Part shown: positions 1 through 10,713 of the stretch, piece by piece
Layout of the letters: the number at the start of each line of letters is the position of its first letter
Numbering within the stretch: position 1 is the first letter of the stretch
Assembly (NCBI GenBank): GCA_951394045.1
Contig: OX595991.1
Coordinates: 2,728,001 to 2,792,000, forward strand
Source of the DNA: Nitzschia sp. DOCU1
Lineage: Eukaryota > Bacillariophyta > Bacillariophyceae > Bacillariales > Bacillariaceae
Direction of reading: 5' to 3'
DNA: 64,000 nt
Notes under the pieces: generated by a model
What the model was told of the DNA's origin: nothing
The model's database searches: none
What the model saw: only the letters and a program-made list of their open reading frames with translations
Translations under genes and position numbers: made by a program

Positions 1-812
1 TGTCCTGCTTCTGGCTAGGGCAAGTCGCGAAACTTCAGCATGATGGGCGACGAAAAAGATGCGATGGATTTCATGGTGTTGCACAACGAGAGAGCAACGA
101 GAGGATTCTTGGTGCCTTTTGCCTATTTTGGGCGCTGGAAAGCAAAATTCAAACGCTTGCTATCCCGTCATCGTTGATGATACCTTCTCCAAGGTGCAAA
201 TGGCCGCAGTCAGGTTCAGTTCCTTTCTTCGCTATTAATAGTGGAATGCTACAATGCACGCCTGTGGCAGGAAACGAATCGAGTCTCCTATTGTTGCATG
301 CGCATGATTCCGAGGGGGCACGACGCTATTTGGCCCTCGATGATGGAGGCGGTGGCCTCCAATCAATCCCGATTGGCGACCGTTTTCGGATCAACGTTGT
401 TTCAACCCAAATGTCGTTGTCAGAAGCATGACACAATAGCTACCCTATTCAAACCAGCATTGATTATCGGGTCCTGCCTTGGAAAACGGCAACTTTACAG
501 GCGACGTCTTTTTTGCATTGATTGAGCCAGCTAATTGCAAAATCTGAGGTCGGCGAACAGAACTAGTTGTAATGAGTAGTAGCACCAGTAATGAGTATCT
601 ATAATACCTAATAATATCATTGGCGTTGTCTCGTCATCGTCAACGTAGTAGTAGTAACATCCGAAAATCGACATGGCGCGAGGTGAAAGCGTTTGTGACT
701 CAATTGACTGTTGCCCAAAGTGCTCGAGTCAGTCAATTGGATGTTCAAACTTATCGAGTCACGGGCATATGTCTGCTGGACATTTGTCCTGCAAAATTCA
801 TACAATAGACAT
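1..812. repeat. Direct repeat, copy 1 (at least 812 bp)
   Basis: This stretch reappears without any difference that I could see at 1291-2102, an offset of 1290 bp. Copy 1 may extend left beyond the window edge. The two copies diverge right after 812/2102. Short open frames inside are not convincing genes: the longest one across copy 2 begins only at GTG and resembles nothing I know. No LTR-like ends, primer-binding site or transposase frame is visible. Confidence 0.93.
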
Positions 813-969
813 TAGCTTACCTTTACGGGACAACAATCCGTGATCCACACGAGAGATGCAGGACAAAATGTCCCGGAAAAGTTTGTCTGATCCCAAATTT
901 CCCCCTATGTAAAATAGCGCTAATTTGATCATTCGAACGATCATTAGAACTTCACAGGACAAATGTCCT
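778..969. promoter_or_regulatory. Cluster of GGACA-N(2-3)-TGTCC palindromes
   Basis: Three inverted-repeat sites share the arms GGACA and TGTCC: 778-789 (2-nt spacer), 861-873 (3-nt spacer) and 956-969 (AGGACA-AA-TGTCCT, 6-bp arms). The first is duplicated at 2068-2079. Between them, 926-943 is another imperfect palindrome (TGATC-N2-TCGA-N2-GATCA). The form resembles binding sites for a dimeric protein, but no factor is known to me, so the regulatory reading is inference. Confidence 0.25.
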
Positions 970-1290
970 CCATTCGATTTTGGACTCCAATGACTCACTT
1001 TTTCAATGACCTGCGCGCACCTCCCGTGATCGGCCGCTTTCATCTTCTCCAAAGGATATCGATATCCTACCGACCGTCGTCATGATCATTTCATTTTTGA
1101 AACATTCAACTCAATCATAGCTCACCCTGATGCCACCATCACTCCCACCACTCCCATCGAACAAAGAAAGGAAAATGATTAAGCTGTGCCGACCGGAAAG
1201 GAAGATTTTGATGCTGATTCTCGGGACACAAGGCTCTAAAACAACCAACCCGTCGTGGCGGCACAACCAGGGTTACTACCACAATCGAAG
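813..1290. other. Spacer between the two direct repeats, no gene seen
   Basis: No long or recognisable open frame on either strand. It holds two of the GGACA/TGTCC palindromes and is otherwise featureless. Confidence 0.5.
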
Positions 1291-2102
1291 TGTCCTGCTT
1301 CTGGCTAGGGCAAGTCGCGAAACTTCAGCATGATGGGCGACGAAAAAGATGCGATGGATTTCATGGTGTTGCACAACGAGAGAGCAACGAGAGGATTCTT
1401 GGTGCCTTTTGCCTATTTTGGGCGCTGGAAAGCAAAATTCAAACGCTTGCTATCCCGTCATCGTTGATGATACCTTCTCCAAGGTGCAAATGGCCGCAGT
1501 CAGGTTCAGTTCCTTTCTTCGCTATTAATAGTGGAATGCTACAATGCACGCCTGTGGCAGGAAACGAATCGAGTCTCCTATTGTTGCATGCGCATGATTC
1601 CGAGGGGGCACGACGCTATTTGGCCCTCGATGATGGAGGCGGTGGCCTCCAATCAATCCCGATTGGCGACCGTTTTCGGATCAACGTTGTTTCAACCCAA
1701 ATGTCGTTGTCAGAAGCATGACACAATAGCTACCCTATTCAAACCAGCATTGATTATCGGGTCCTGCCTTGGAAAACGGCAACTTTACAGGCGACGTCTT
1801 TTTTGCATTGATTGAGCCAGCTAATTGCAAAATCTGAGGTCGGCGAACAGAACTAGTTGTAATGAGTAGTAGCACCAGTAATGAGTATCTATAATACCTA
1901 ATAATATCATTGGCGTTGTCTCGTCATCGTCAACGTAGTAGTAGTAACATCCGAAAATCGACATGGCGCGAGGTGAAAGCGTTTGTGACTCAATTGACTG
2001 TTGCCCAAAGTGCTCGAGTCAGTCAATTGGATGTTCAAACTTATCGAGTCACGGGCATATGTCTGCTGGACATTTGTCCTGCAAAATTCATACAATAGAC
2101 AT
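1291..2102. repeat. Direct repeat, copy 2
   Basis: Second copy of the repeat that opens the window, ending 261 bp before the ATG of the GPATCH1-like gene. With a period of 1290 bp, the simplest reading is a partial tandem duplication in which 813-1290 is the rest of the first unit. The absence of visible differences implies a recent event, gene conversion or an assembly artefact. Confidence 0.93.
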
Positions 2103-2363
2103 CTCCAACCCTCTCGTACGGCGTACATGCGGTAAGAAGACTAAGTCGACTGGATTTCGAAATCTTTGTGGCAGCCACCACGATGCACCCAAACGACGAT
2201 GATGTTTGCCCTTCATTCACCACAGGGTTTGGACAGGATCACTTTTCATACATACCGGCGTGTGTCAATCCAATGCCACCCTGAGTTACGAACGTCCGAA
2301 ATGAGTAATTGTTATCGGTAGTCTGCAAGTTGAGTGCTGCAGTCGATCGTCGTTGTCATCATC

Positions 2364-4784
2364 ATGTCGAACAATAATTTAGGGCGTGCCGTCTACATTC
2401 CTCCTGCCAAACGTAAACGACAAAATCAGCAAACTACTCGATTTCATGGGGCATTTACAGGGGGCTTTTCGGCTGGGTATTTCAATACGGTGGATACCAA
2501 AGAAGGATGGAAGCCTTCGGTGGAAAAGAAAGGCGAACAAAAGCTGGAAGATTTCATGGACGAACAAGATTTTCAGGAATGGGGAGGTCCCACCAGCGTT
2601 CGACAAGATTTTCAAGAAAAAGGCGGCGGCGATGAACAGCAAGAATCATCCTTGCGCGATACTAAAGTCGCTGCTCCATTGGAATCTCTGTTGAAAATCT
2701 CTCGTCCTTTAACCGTCGGGCCTCGTCTGCTACGGCGTTTGGGGTGGAGAGAAGGCACAGGGGCGGCCTTTGTTCCGGCGGATGGTCCAGGGGACGAAGG
2801 AAATGGCGTAGCCTCTACAACAGACGCGGAGGATGCCGTATCTAAAATCCATTTATCCAAGAGAAAACTACGTCAAATTCGGTTACAGTCGTCACGGATT
2901 GTGTTGCCTCCACCAAAACTAGATCAATGTGGGCTGGGCTTTGAAGCACACGAGAACGCCCCTGAATTTCGGCGGTATCGAGAACAACGACAAGAACTTG
3001 CTCGACAACGAGCTCGGGGTCAGTCCAATGTCTATCGAGTGTCCAGTGTCCTTGGTGGTGGCGAAGATAAGGATGGTGATGATACAAAGCCGACTTTTCG
3101 GCAGGGCGACACTAGTAATATGGCGGGCGGGGATTACCTGTCGTACGAAACGGCAGAGGACTTTGTAGGATCTCGATCCGTCGGCGGTTTTGCACTACGG
3201 GATGACGAGGACGATATTTACGACTTGGCGTTGGGAAGTGACAGAAACAATGGAAAACCATCGGCACAGGCAAAACATCTTTCGGACGAATACCACACCG
3301 AAATTGTGGATGTTGAAGACGACAGCGACGTTGACGACGGACCCGCTCATGGTCACTCTACCAAGACCAGTAAGGTGACACCAGCTGCCAAGGAAATGAA
3401 TGCCGTTCTGGGTGGGGCGCTGGCATCCTGGGCAGTTGGAGGGAGAAAGGACACTGCCATGGATTCGAATGGAGCATCGGCACCGTCCGCGGCTTTGACG
3501 TCCAGCGGACGACCGCCAGTGGCGGGCTTTCGCTTGGGCGGCTCGATGGAATCGCACAAGAAGCGATACCCTGGACCAGATCTGCCCCGAGACTATGTAG
3601 TGAAACGTCACGTTTTCGGTCCCAACGAACGACCGGCCATTTTCCAAACAATTGGGCGCGCTATCCAACTGGAAGGAGAGGAACAGGCTTGGCAACAACG
3701 ACGCATGGAGCGACAACATTTGCCTCCCCCGCCCAAATCGATACCGCGATCGGACCAACCATCATTGGCGGGCAATCAATTTGCTACTCTGGCAGTCGCC
3801 ATGAAGAATCGATTCACTTCAGAAAGTTCCACCACTCAGTCAGGTGCTGATGCTGCGGGGGAGAAGCCTATAAGAATTGGATTGTATCAGCCTCCACCCG
3901 TTCATGCCAGACCAAGGCAGGAAACACCAGATGAGTCCACTGCTCCATCCGCCGAAGCCAAGAGCACCAATAAAGAGATTGCTGTACACCGCACGACCCA
4001 AAGCTTTGCTCCACTCCCGTTGTTATGCAAGCGCTTTGGGGTCCCAGTCCCGCGGCACGTACTCGTCGGTGCAACCTCGCAATCCACTCGAGTGACGGAA
4101 GCTTCCTACTTTGAAAAAGAAGTTCTCTCCACAGTACATGAGCAAGTTTCAAAGGCGCCAGCAAGCGAGCCAGACCACAATCCAAAAGCTCATCAGCAAC
4201 GGGCTGAATCACCAACGGCAGCCGAGGAAGTCGTTGAGGTCTCAAGACCGCCCTTAGAAAAGCTCAAATCAATCTTTGAACCCGAATCAGGGGCTTCTTC
4301 GTCGGCTGATACGGACCTGGACTCAATGTCGGATGACGAGTCTGTTCAGCAGGATAATGATGATCAGAAGCAAGGTCCTGCCCTGAATTCCTCTGAGGTT
4401 GTACCTTATAAGGAGGCAGTGTCCATTAAAGAACCCAAAATGCAGACCTCGGCTTTGACAGAATACCAAAGTCGACACCTTGCTGCGGGCAAGGATGATT
4501 CTAGTCGGGGGAGTTCGGACGACGAAAGCTCGTCGGATTCTGCCTCGTCGAGACGCAAGGAGCGAAAGCGGAAACATAGTGACAAGAAGCGGAAAAAGAG
4601 CAGCAACAAGCGGAAACGATCCGAGAAATCCTCCCGCCACGACTATAGTTCAGAAGACAACGATTCTCTGGATTCTGATCCGGAGGCCGGCGCCAGCAAA
4701 GAACGCAAACGCGAGTCAAAGGACCGGCGGCGCAAACATAGCAAGAAGCGAAGGAAGAAGCATTCTAGCTCGCATCGAAAGTAG
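2364..4784 (+). CDS. G-patch domain protein, GPATCH1/TOUGH-like splicing factor
   Basis: A single-exon protein of 806 aa. The frame opens upstream only at a GTG, so I take the ATG at 2364. The N-terminus has the block typical of GPATCH1 (DUF1604): RFHGAFTGGFSAGYFNTV at about residues 26-43, then EDFMDEQDF at 62-70. A G-patch-like segment follows (PLTVGPRLLRRLGW, about 115-128, then REGTG). Further blocks match the family order: a YPGPDLPRDY motif, MKNRFTS, LCKRFGVPVP and RPPLEKLKSIFEPES. The C-terminus is Ser/Asp-rich, then Lys/Arg/Ser-rich and nuclear-signal-like. GPATCH1 and Arabidopsis TOUGH act in the nucleus with the spliceosome, so a pre-mRNA splicing role is inferred from homology. The repeat copy ending at 2102 lies just upstream. 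Confidence 0.85.
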   Translation: MSNNNLGRAVYIPPAKRKRQNQQTTRFHGAFTGGFSAGYFNTVDTKEGWKPSVEKKGEQKLEDFMDEQDFQEWGGPTSVRQDFQEKGGGDEQQESSLRDTKVAAPLESLLKISRPLTVGPRLLRRLGWREGTGAAFVPADGPGDEGNGVASTTDAEDAVSKIHLSKRKLRQIRLQSSRIVLPPPKLDQCGLGFEAHENAPEFRRYREQRQELARQRARGQSNVYRVSSVLGGGEDKDGDDTKPTFRQGDTSNMAGGDYLSYETAEDFVGSRSVGGFALRDDEDDIYDLALGSDRNNGKPSAQAKHLSDEYHTEIVDVEDDSDVDDGPAHGHSTKTSKVTPAAKEMNAVLGGALASWAVGGRKDTAMDSNGASAPSAALTSSGRPPVAGFRLGGSMESHKKRYPGPDLPRDYVVKRHVFGPNERPAIFQTIGRAIQLEGEEQAWQQRRMERQHLPPPPKSIPRSDQPSLAGNQFATLAVAMKNRFTSESSTTQSGADAAGEKPIRIGLYQPPPVHARPRQETPDESTAPSAEAKSTNKEIAVHRTTQSFAPLPLLCKRFGVPVPRHVLVGATSQSTRVTEASYFEKEVLSTVHEQVSKAPASEPDHNPKAHQQRAESPTAAEEVVEVSRPPLEKLKSIFEPESGASSSADTDLDSMSDDESVQQDNDDQKQGPALNSSEVVPYKEAVSIKEPKMQTSALTEYQSRHLAAGKDDSSRGSSDDESSSDSASSRRKERKRKHSDKKRKKSSNKRKRSEKSSRHDYSSEDNDSLDSDPEAGASKERKRESKDRRRKHSKKRRKKHSSSHRK

Positions 4785-5243
4785 TGAACCAGTCTATTAT
4801 TAGCTACTAATTTGCGCCTCGCGAGGTAGTACTGCAGTGGTCTATAGCACAGTGACGACACGAGTGGCGCCACGCGCAAAGCAGCGCAGAAATGATTCGA
4901 TTCATTCGAACGGAAAACGTTTTGTCATCGCGAGCTCTTCGTTTCGCACTCCCGTCCGTTAATCGTCCGGTTTGCTGAGAACCTTCTCAGTTTCTCGCCT
5001 CTCAGCACAAAACCTTCTCAAAAGCTCGAGTTCTTGTATCTTTTCTACCAGATTCACAGGCTGGTCTACAGGATTTTTAAAGTCGTATCTTTTTTGCTTT
5101 GAGAAGCTTTTCCTGGATCATCGCAGCGTGTCGTAGAAATCCTACCACAATCTCCAAGGCGAAGAACAGAAATCCAAAGATCCGAGTGAGAAGCCTTTGC
5201 AGGAATCCGCTCACAAATTCTCAAAGCGCGGAAACTCCACAAT
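4785..5243. other. Intergenic, likely promoter/5' UTR of the JmjC gene
   Basis: No supported gene. A small plus-strand frame around 5099-5320 overlaps the start of the next gene in another frame and is not convincing. Confidence 0.5.
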
Positions 5244-6962
5244 ATGGTTCAGCCAAGACTTCGAAATACGGGTGGAGGGGATCTCTACCTCCCCCATGCC
5301 TATGGAGGCGACGACGCTGAATGCAAGAGTTCCTCCAGAAAGCTCGAGAAACGTCTACGCCTGTGGTACTACCGCTTTGGCGGTGGTAGCCCCAAGAATC
5401 AAGCAGAAATGCTTCTCAAAGTTATGGTCTTCCTTGTCGGGTGCTACTTTTTGAAGGCTCTTGTTACTTCTGTCGTGGGCTTCCTAGTTGTGGGTGAATC
5501 TCAGTATCCCTGGAAAGGCATGTCGCGCCCAGCCAGCCTGACCAAACCTCGTTCCCCCTCCAAGATTTACTCTGTTCCTGGCAGCATGTCTACGTTGGGA
5601 GATAAGACTGACTTTTATGCCCAGCTGCGCAAGGTTTATGATAGCCGCTTCCCTCCCGATGAAAAGAGGTCGCTCGAAGCTGTGCAAAACCTTCAAAAGT
5701 TTGATATTGAAGCCTATCATGTCACGGATCTCAAGAAGGGGCAGGCCCACTAGTAAGTTTTTCCACAGCGACTGGATTCTTGTCGGCCCGATTGAATCGC
5801 AAACTAACCCATATTATGCCGCGCTTTGCAGTGATATCTACAATTGCCCTGAACAGCCTCCGCCTGGATATCCGATGAATTGGCGCATCATGGATATTCT
5901 CAACCACTGGCCTGCCGACGATCCGGAGCCCCGCGCCCAAATCTACCACAGTCTCTGCGTCTTTGAATACACCAAGGATTTACACAAGGCGCGTCGTTAT
6001 CGTGATGCAGAACTTCCTTTTGTTATTCGCGGGGATCCAGCCGTGAATGTTGCCGTCGAGCGCTGGAATACTCCTTACTTCCTCAACGCTCTCCTGGGAG
6101 AGGTAGAACACGATACGCAGTACTCGATCACGAACCATTTCCTCCACTTTAACAAGAATGAAGCCAAGCCCAGTGGTTGGAAGGAGCCGACCCAGTTGAT
6201 GACGATGTCCTATCACGACTGGGTCCACAGGGCGAATGTTTCGGATTCCAAGCTGGGTCCTACCATGCCGCACTGGTACTTTCGTGTTTCTGGCTGCAGG
6301 GAAGGCAAAACCTGCGACCTGAATCCTTCGGAATTCATCTGGGATGAGCTCCCTCATTTTCAGCCCAGGCCCAACAACCTGTATGTTAAGGAGCCGAAGT
6401 GGCAGAAAGGCATCTTTTGCCGCTTTGGAATGAAGGGTGTGATTGCGGAGAATCACTTTGACGGTAAGCACTTTAAATGGAAGGCCACTGGCTGTTGGAC
6501 CATTCTCGATCGTTTTCGCTCTAACTATCCGCATGCTATTTGTCAGGCGACCGCAACTTTGTGAGTGTTCTCAGTGGCGAGCGTCGATACATTCTCGCGC
6601 ACCCGGATCAATGCACCAAAATGTCCTTGTATCCCCAGGATCATCCCTCCAGCCGTCACTCTGCCATTGACTGGTCGGATCCCGACTTGTCAGCTCATCC
6701 CTCGTTCGCTGCTGCCAGGGGCAGCGAGGTGGTTTTGCAAGCCGGCGAATCTCTCTTTATTCCATGTTTCTGGTTTCATCACATCATTAGTTTGTCAATG
6801 AACGTGCAATGCAGCACTCGTAGCGGCATATCCTTCGAGCACGAGGAAGCGATCCAACAGTGCGGTAAGTTTTGTGGACGGCAATCTCAATCCAGCAAGG
6901 CCTCGTTGTGCCGGCGACTAACTGGCTTTTCTTCCATCGTCGTAGGTTACAGCAATTTCTAA
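5244..6962 (+). CDS. Membrane-anchored JmjC/cupin-like 2-oxoglutarate oxygenase
   Basis: Four exons: 5244-5752, 5832-6463, 6547-6864, 6946-6962. The introns are 79, 83 and 81 bp, all GT-AG, and the joined frame gives 491 aa. One hydrophobic helix lies at about residues 57-80, so it is probably a type II membrane protein. The catalytic part is JmjC/Cupin_8-like. The iron-binding H-x-D is HFDGD (His378, Asp380), whose DGD is created exactly by the second splice. The distal His is in CFWFHH (458 or 459). The block DIYNCPEQPPPGYP, formed next to the first splice, and a YRDAELPFV stretch support the model. The family uses Fe(II) and 2-oxoglutarate to hydroxylate or demethylate proteins; the substrate here is unknown. 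A membrane anchor argues for the secretory system rather than histones. The last exon adds only YSNF. Confidence 0.78.
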
Positions 6963-7552
6963 CCCGGGACGCGCCGACGATTCTTCAATGAAAACAATGG
7001 TCTCTGGCTCATCGTACGACTCCTTCTTGCATATTTTGATATAGTTAACACACAAACCTCCTAGCATATAGTCTTGCTATGTTTCCTTGTTCTCTGCTAT
7101 TCATGTTTTGGTTTGGAGCAATGATGCCGACAGATTTGCAACTGCGTCCGGGGCGACGTTTGCCGGACCGGGCGAAGAATGAACGGTCTGTCTGTCCTGC
7201 AACTTCAACTTCCGATTTACGCACGGAACCAAGCGAGACAAGTCTCCGTTTTCGGAGACACCATCTGGCAAGTTCACATAGGCCCCGACGTCACAACCGA
7301 TGCCACCAATGTTTGGGCCTCGAATCTGTCTCGAGATTGGCCAATCAGAATGGGCAAAAAGTCCGCGTAGCCAATCCAACACATCATTCCCGTGGAGGAG
7401 CTACAAAAGCGTACTTTCGACTCCACCCACGCACAACGCCAACCGGCGACCACCTTTTAGGACCCAAGAGCGAAAGACACCAAAGTAACATTTTGACATC
7501 GGTTCTTCTTACACAAGTCATCAACACCATTTGAGACTGAAAGCATTCGACA
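6963..7552. other. Intergenic, no gene seen
   Basis: Short overlapping frames on both strands (longest about 151 codons at 7079-7534) show no domain and overlap each other. I treat the stretch as 3' UTR plus the promoter of the transporter gene. Confidence 0.5.
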
Positions 7553-8932
7553 ATGAAGCTTCCTTTGACTATATCTACCGCTTGCACATGTAGTGTACTG
7601 CTCTTGTCTCAATATGTTGGAGTCAGAGCGTTCACTACGACGAAATCGGCTTCGCTGTCCAATCGGCATCCATTCCAGGTGATTTCAACAATTCGAGTGG
7701 AATCCAAAACGCCTTCATCTTCCCTACATGTCATGACGGCACACGAAGAAAGCTTGCTGGAAATGAACGCGACTTCCACTCCTTTCTCTCCAAATATTTC
7801 AACCGAATCGGAGCAGTTGCAGTTGCTGAATGGCGTCCAAAACAAAGTGGGTGGAACCAGCGGCGAGGTCAATTTCTCGTTAGACTCCTCTTTGGAGGAA
7901 GGAGGCAATAACTGGTTTGAGCCTCTGTTATGGCGAGGTGTTATTCTGATTTTGTGTGCACTTTGGGCTAGCAATTTTGCCGCTGCGAAACTGGTTATGG
8001 CGGAACCCGGTGTTGACTCGAGTTTGTATGCTTTGGCTCGTTTTGGAGTGGCAGCTGCTGCTCTGGCCCCTGGAGCCATTGGTGCTGCTAAACGTGCCAA
8101 TATGGACTGGGAAACGCTCAAAGCGGCCGTGATTTGTGGATCCTGGGTCGCCTTTGGATATTTGGGACAAACTCTCGGTCTTTTGAGCACAACGGCGTCC
8201 AAATCCTGCGTCATTTGCAGCATGCATTGCGTCTTCGTGGCCGTGATTGCCGAGTTATGGCGTGTCCAAAGAAGTCAAGTTGAAACGAAATATGATTTGA
8301 CTAGACTTGTACCCGCCGCTCTTGCTGTTGTTGGAGTTGCAATTGTCGAACTCCATGGTGCGGGTGGAGCACCGACCGCCGGCGATGCATTGAGTTTTGC
8401 ACAACCCATTGGCTTTGGCATGGGGTACCTCCAGCTGGAAGAAATCATGCGTAGAAAGCCGGAAGCCGCTCTTCCAGTCAGCGCGCTCAAATTGTTAGTG
8501 GTTGCAGCTGCGTCGTTTTGCATGTTTGAACTTTCTCCTTTGATGCACGGAAATCTAGCCGATTTCGCGTTGAGCACCCCTGACTTTAGCCCGATCCTGG
8601 CGTCCCCGATGGCCCTCGGTGGTATTCTTTACACTGGCTTGATCACGACGGCGTTTGCCTTGTGGGTCGAATCCATTGCCTTTGCCAAGGTGCCCGCCAC
8701 GGACGCTTCTATCATTCTTACTACGGAGCCATTAGTTGCCGCTGGAATTGGTGCTGTTACCCTGGGAGAGACTTTTGGTATGTCGGACTATTTGGGTGCG
8801 GGATTGATTATTGGGGCCTGTGCTCTGGCGGTTCTGACAAATAATGCCTCGCACGAAAAGGCGAAAGGTGTTATTGACCCCAGCCAAGAAATGGTAGATG
8901 ACGAAGTTCATTTTCCTTTGGGAGGTATGTAA
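7553..8932 (+). CDS. Plastid-targeted EamA/DMT-family transporter
   Basis: A single-exon protein of 459 aa starting at an ATG. The first about 26 residues form a signal peptide ending VRA before FTTTK, which fits the diatom plastid-import motif (cleavage before Phe) and is followed by a Ser-rich transit-like stretch. From about residue 125 there are roughly ten hydrophobic helices in two halves, the EamA pattern of the drug/metabolite transporter superfamily. The C-terminal half includes the typical TEPLVAAGIGAVTLGE segment, with a short-chain loop and a final helix. Some relatives in plastid envelopes move phosphorylated metabolites, nucleotide sugars or amino acids, but the substrate cannot be read from sequence. 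An envelope location is inferred from the targeting sequence. Confidence 0.8.
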   Translation: MKLPLTISTACTCSVLLLSQYVGVRAFTTTKSASLSNRHPFQVISTIRVESKTPSSSLHVMTAHEESLLEMNATSTPFSPNISTESEQLQLLNGVQNKVGGTSGEVNFSLDSSLEEGGNNWFEPLLWRGVILILCALWASNFAAAKLVMAEPGVDSSLYALARFGVAAAALAPGAIGAAKRANMDWETLKAAVICGSWVAFGYLGQTLGLLSTTASKSCVICSMHCVFVAVIAELWRVQRSQVETKYDLTRLVPAALAVVGVAIVELHGAGGAPTAGDALSFAQPIGFGMGYLQLEEIMRRKPEAALPVSALKLLVVAAASFCMFELSPLMHGNLADFALSTPDFSPILASPMALGGILYTGLITTAFALWVESIAFAKVPATDASIILTTEPLVAAGIGAVTLGETFGMSDYLGAGLIIGACALAVLTNNASHEKAKGVIDPSQEMVDDEVHFPLGGM

Positions 8933-9591
8933 CAGACAATCTGTTCCGCTGGCACCCAAGCGATTTTGATTTGCTTTTTGGACATAGACTTTCACCACAT
9001 ACGACTCTGGATCACCCCGAAGCCAGTACAAGGAGATAGACGCGCTCTGCACTTGCTAGGTACCTCGATTCCAGTTGATAAGTTAACGGAATCGGCTATA
9101 AGAGGACTTGGCGACGCTGGCACTGCTTAGAAATACTTACGGTTACTCCCATAAAATTTCCATAGAATTCAAAGATCAACGTGATAGGGTTGTACTTTGC
9201 GACGAATGATGACTGATATTGCATACTTGGGAAAGGATAGGATTGCAGCATTGCCTTGCAGCCACACTCGAACTGGGAGGTTGGCTCTTTCGGAACGTGC
9301 CTTAAATTATTAGATTGGTAAGGCAGTGGCGAGCAAAGCAGTTTGTCAGAAGATTCGTCTAGCCAACAGGAAAATAGAAAGTTAAGAATAAATGATTATG
9401 TAAGTAAAAGGATGCGCGATCTTGAAACCCTACTAGGATGAAAAATAATGTATGCAGTGGCTGTATCTTGTGGAGCTCGTGATGAGCGAGTGGCGTGTCC
9501 TCATTACTGATTGGCCTCTCTCTGCTCTCAGGGTGATGGGAACCATTCTTTAGAGCTGTCCAGGAATGTACATGAAAGTCGTGCGTTCGGG
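8933..9591. other. Intergenic between convergent genes, no gene seen
   Basis: Lies between the stop codons of the plus-strand transporter and the minus-strand BTB gene. No supported open frame, RNA gene or repeat. Confidence 0.5.
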
Positions 9592-10713
9592 CTACGGCAA
9601 CTCATATGCAATTTTGGGGTGGGTTCCTTTCAAATTCTCGGTGTCCGTTGGAATCCAGCCACGCACCGGCGGGAGGGGACGTCCCATTGAATTAGGCACA
9701 TACCACAGGGGTCTGATGTTAGATGGGTGTATGCCGTGACCGTGGATTGCATCGGCAAGGCACCATCCAGCAAAGCCGTGAGAGGGTTCGCGTACCCTCA
9801 CCATGATCGTCGTATTCGACGAGGCCTCATCTGCAGTGGTACCCTGCGTTGTCGGATTTTTATCATAGTACATGAGGTCCTGTCCATCATTATAGCGACG
9901 CTGGGCACGGTAAATCCCCTCCACCCGGGATAACCTTTCAGGGAGACCATAGACTCTGATTGCAGATATTTTCTCTGCGAATCCATCGTAACAACTGGCA
10001 AGCTCCCATTCCTTTGTTACAAGTCGAACAAACATGGGGTTTGTCATGTCGTCATCGGCGAAGCCGTGAAAAATGGACTCCTCATTGGGTACAAATGTCT
10101 TCTCAGCTTTGAGAAACACTGGAAAGATGTTTTTCAGATGATCTGTACTGAACATCATTCGTAAGGTTCGATCCTTAAAGATCGTTTGGAAGTATTCAAA
10201 CGCAGCCTTCATGGCATGAACAGATAGATTGCAGGAATCGCAAACAACAAATGCTTGCACAAGTAAGTCGAGCATGCCCAGATCAACCCTCTTGTATTTC
10301 AGTGCTTGCTTGAAGCCTTGGGCGATGACATCATCGCAAACATCGCGTCCTTGATGAAAATCGTACTTGTCATACAACGATACGATTTTGACAGCATCGC
10401 TTACCCTCATTTTCCGACTTTCCCGTGGATCCAGGTACTTCATGCCAATATCCCAGGTTCTGGGTTCGACATCGGGGAGATTGATTTCTCTAGAAATCGA
10501 TTCCCTCATTGGACTCGCCAACAGAGTGTCAATAAAACCACTATGGGTCGCCATGAATCCAGACTGGTACCAGTACTCACTCTGGTTGGGAGCTTCCCCG
10601 AGAGTGATCTTCAAGTCGGGTTCCATCGACCGCAACTTCTTGGTGGGAGGTTCTTCTTCTTCGATATCACCCTCATTCTGGCCGGGCCTCGCCTCATCGT
10701 TGACGGAAGCCAT
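9592..10713 (-). CDS. BTB/POZ domain protein
   Basis: A single-exon protein of 373 aa. An acidic, Lys-containing N-terminus is followed by a BTB/POZ fold at about residues 33-130: DLKITLGE, a helix-rich core with the HSGFIDTLLASPMRES stretch, then INLPDVEPRTWDIGMKYLDP. The rest (about 130-373) is helical at first and has no domain I recognise. BTB proteins mediate dimerisation and often recruit substrates to CUL3 ubiquitin ligases; diatom genomes carry many of this general type, so a precise role cannot be given. The first 102 codons and the upstream region are exactly duplicated in tandem (see repeats), leaving a truncated second copy on the same strand. Confidence 0.75.
   Translation of the reverse strand: MASVNDEARPGQNEGDIEEEEPPTKKLRSMEPDLKITLGEAPNQSEYWYQSGFMATHSGFIDTLLASPMRESISREINLPDVEPRTWDIGMKYLDPRESRKMRVSDAVKIVSLYDKYDFHQGRDVCDDVIAQGFKQALKYKRVDLGMLDLLVQAFVVCDSCNLSVHAMKAAFEYFQTIFKDRTLRMMFSTDHLKNIFPVFLKAEKTFVPNEESIFHGFADDDMTNPMFVRLVTKEWELASCYDGFAEKISAIRVYGLPERLSRVEGIYRAQRRYNDGQDLMYYDKNPTTQGTTADEASSNTTIMVRVREPSHGFAGWCLADAIHGHGIHPSNIRPLWYVPNSMGRPLPPVRGWIPTDTENLKGTHPKIAYELP

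Noticed and set aside
1290..1721. A 143-codon frame spanning the start of repeat copy 2
   Set aside because: It begins at GTG, has no recognisable domain, and exists only because the repeat lacks stops in one frame.
1..2102. The two 812-bp repeats as LTRs of a small retrotransposon
   Set aside because: No primer-binding site, no polypurine tract, only 478 bp between the copies and no coding remnant. The repeat does not end in CA.
5737..5768. A 16-bp micro-intron in the JmjC gene
   Set aside because: Removing 16 bp would also restore frame, but a normal 79-bp GT-AG intron (5753-5831) does so and yields the conserved YDIYNCP junction.
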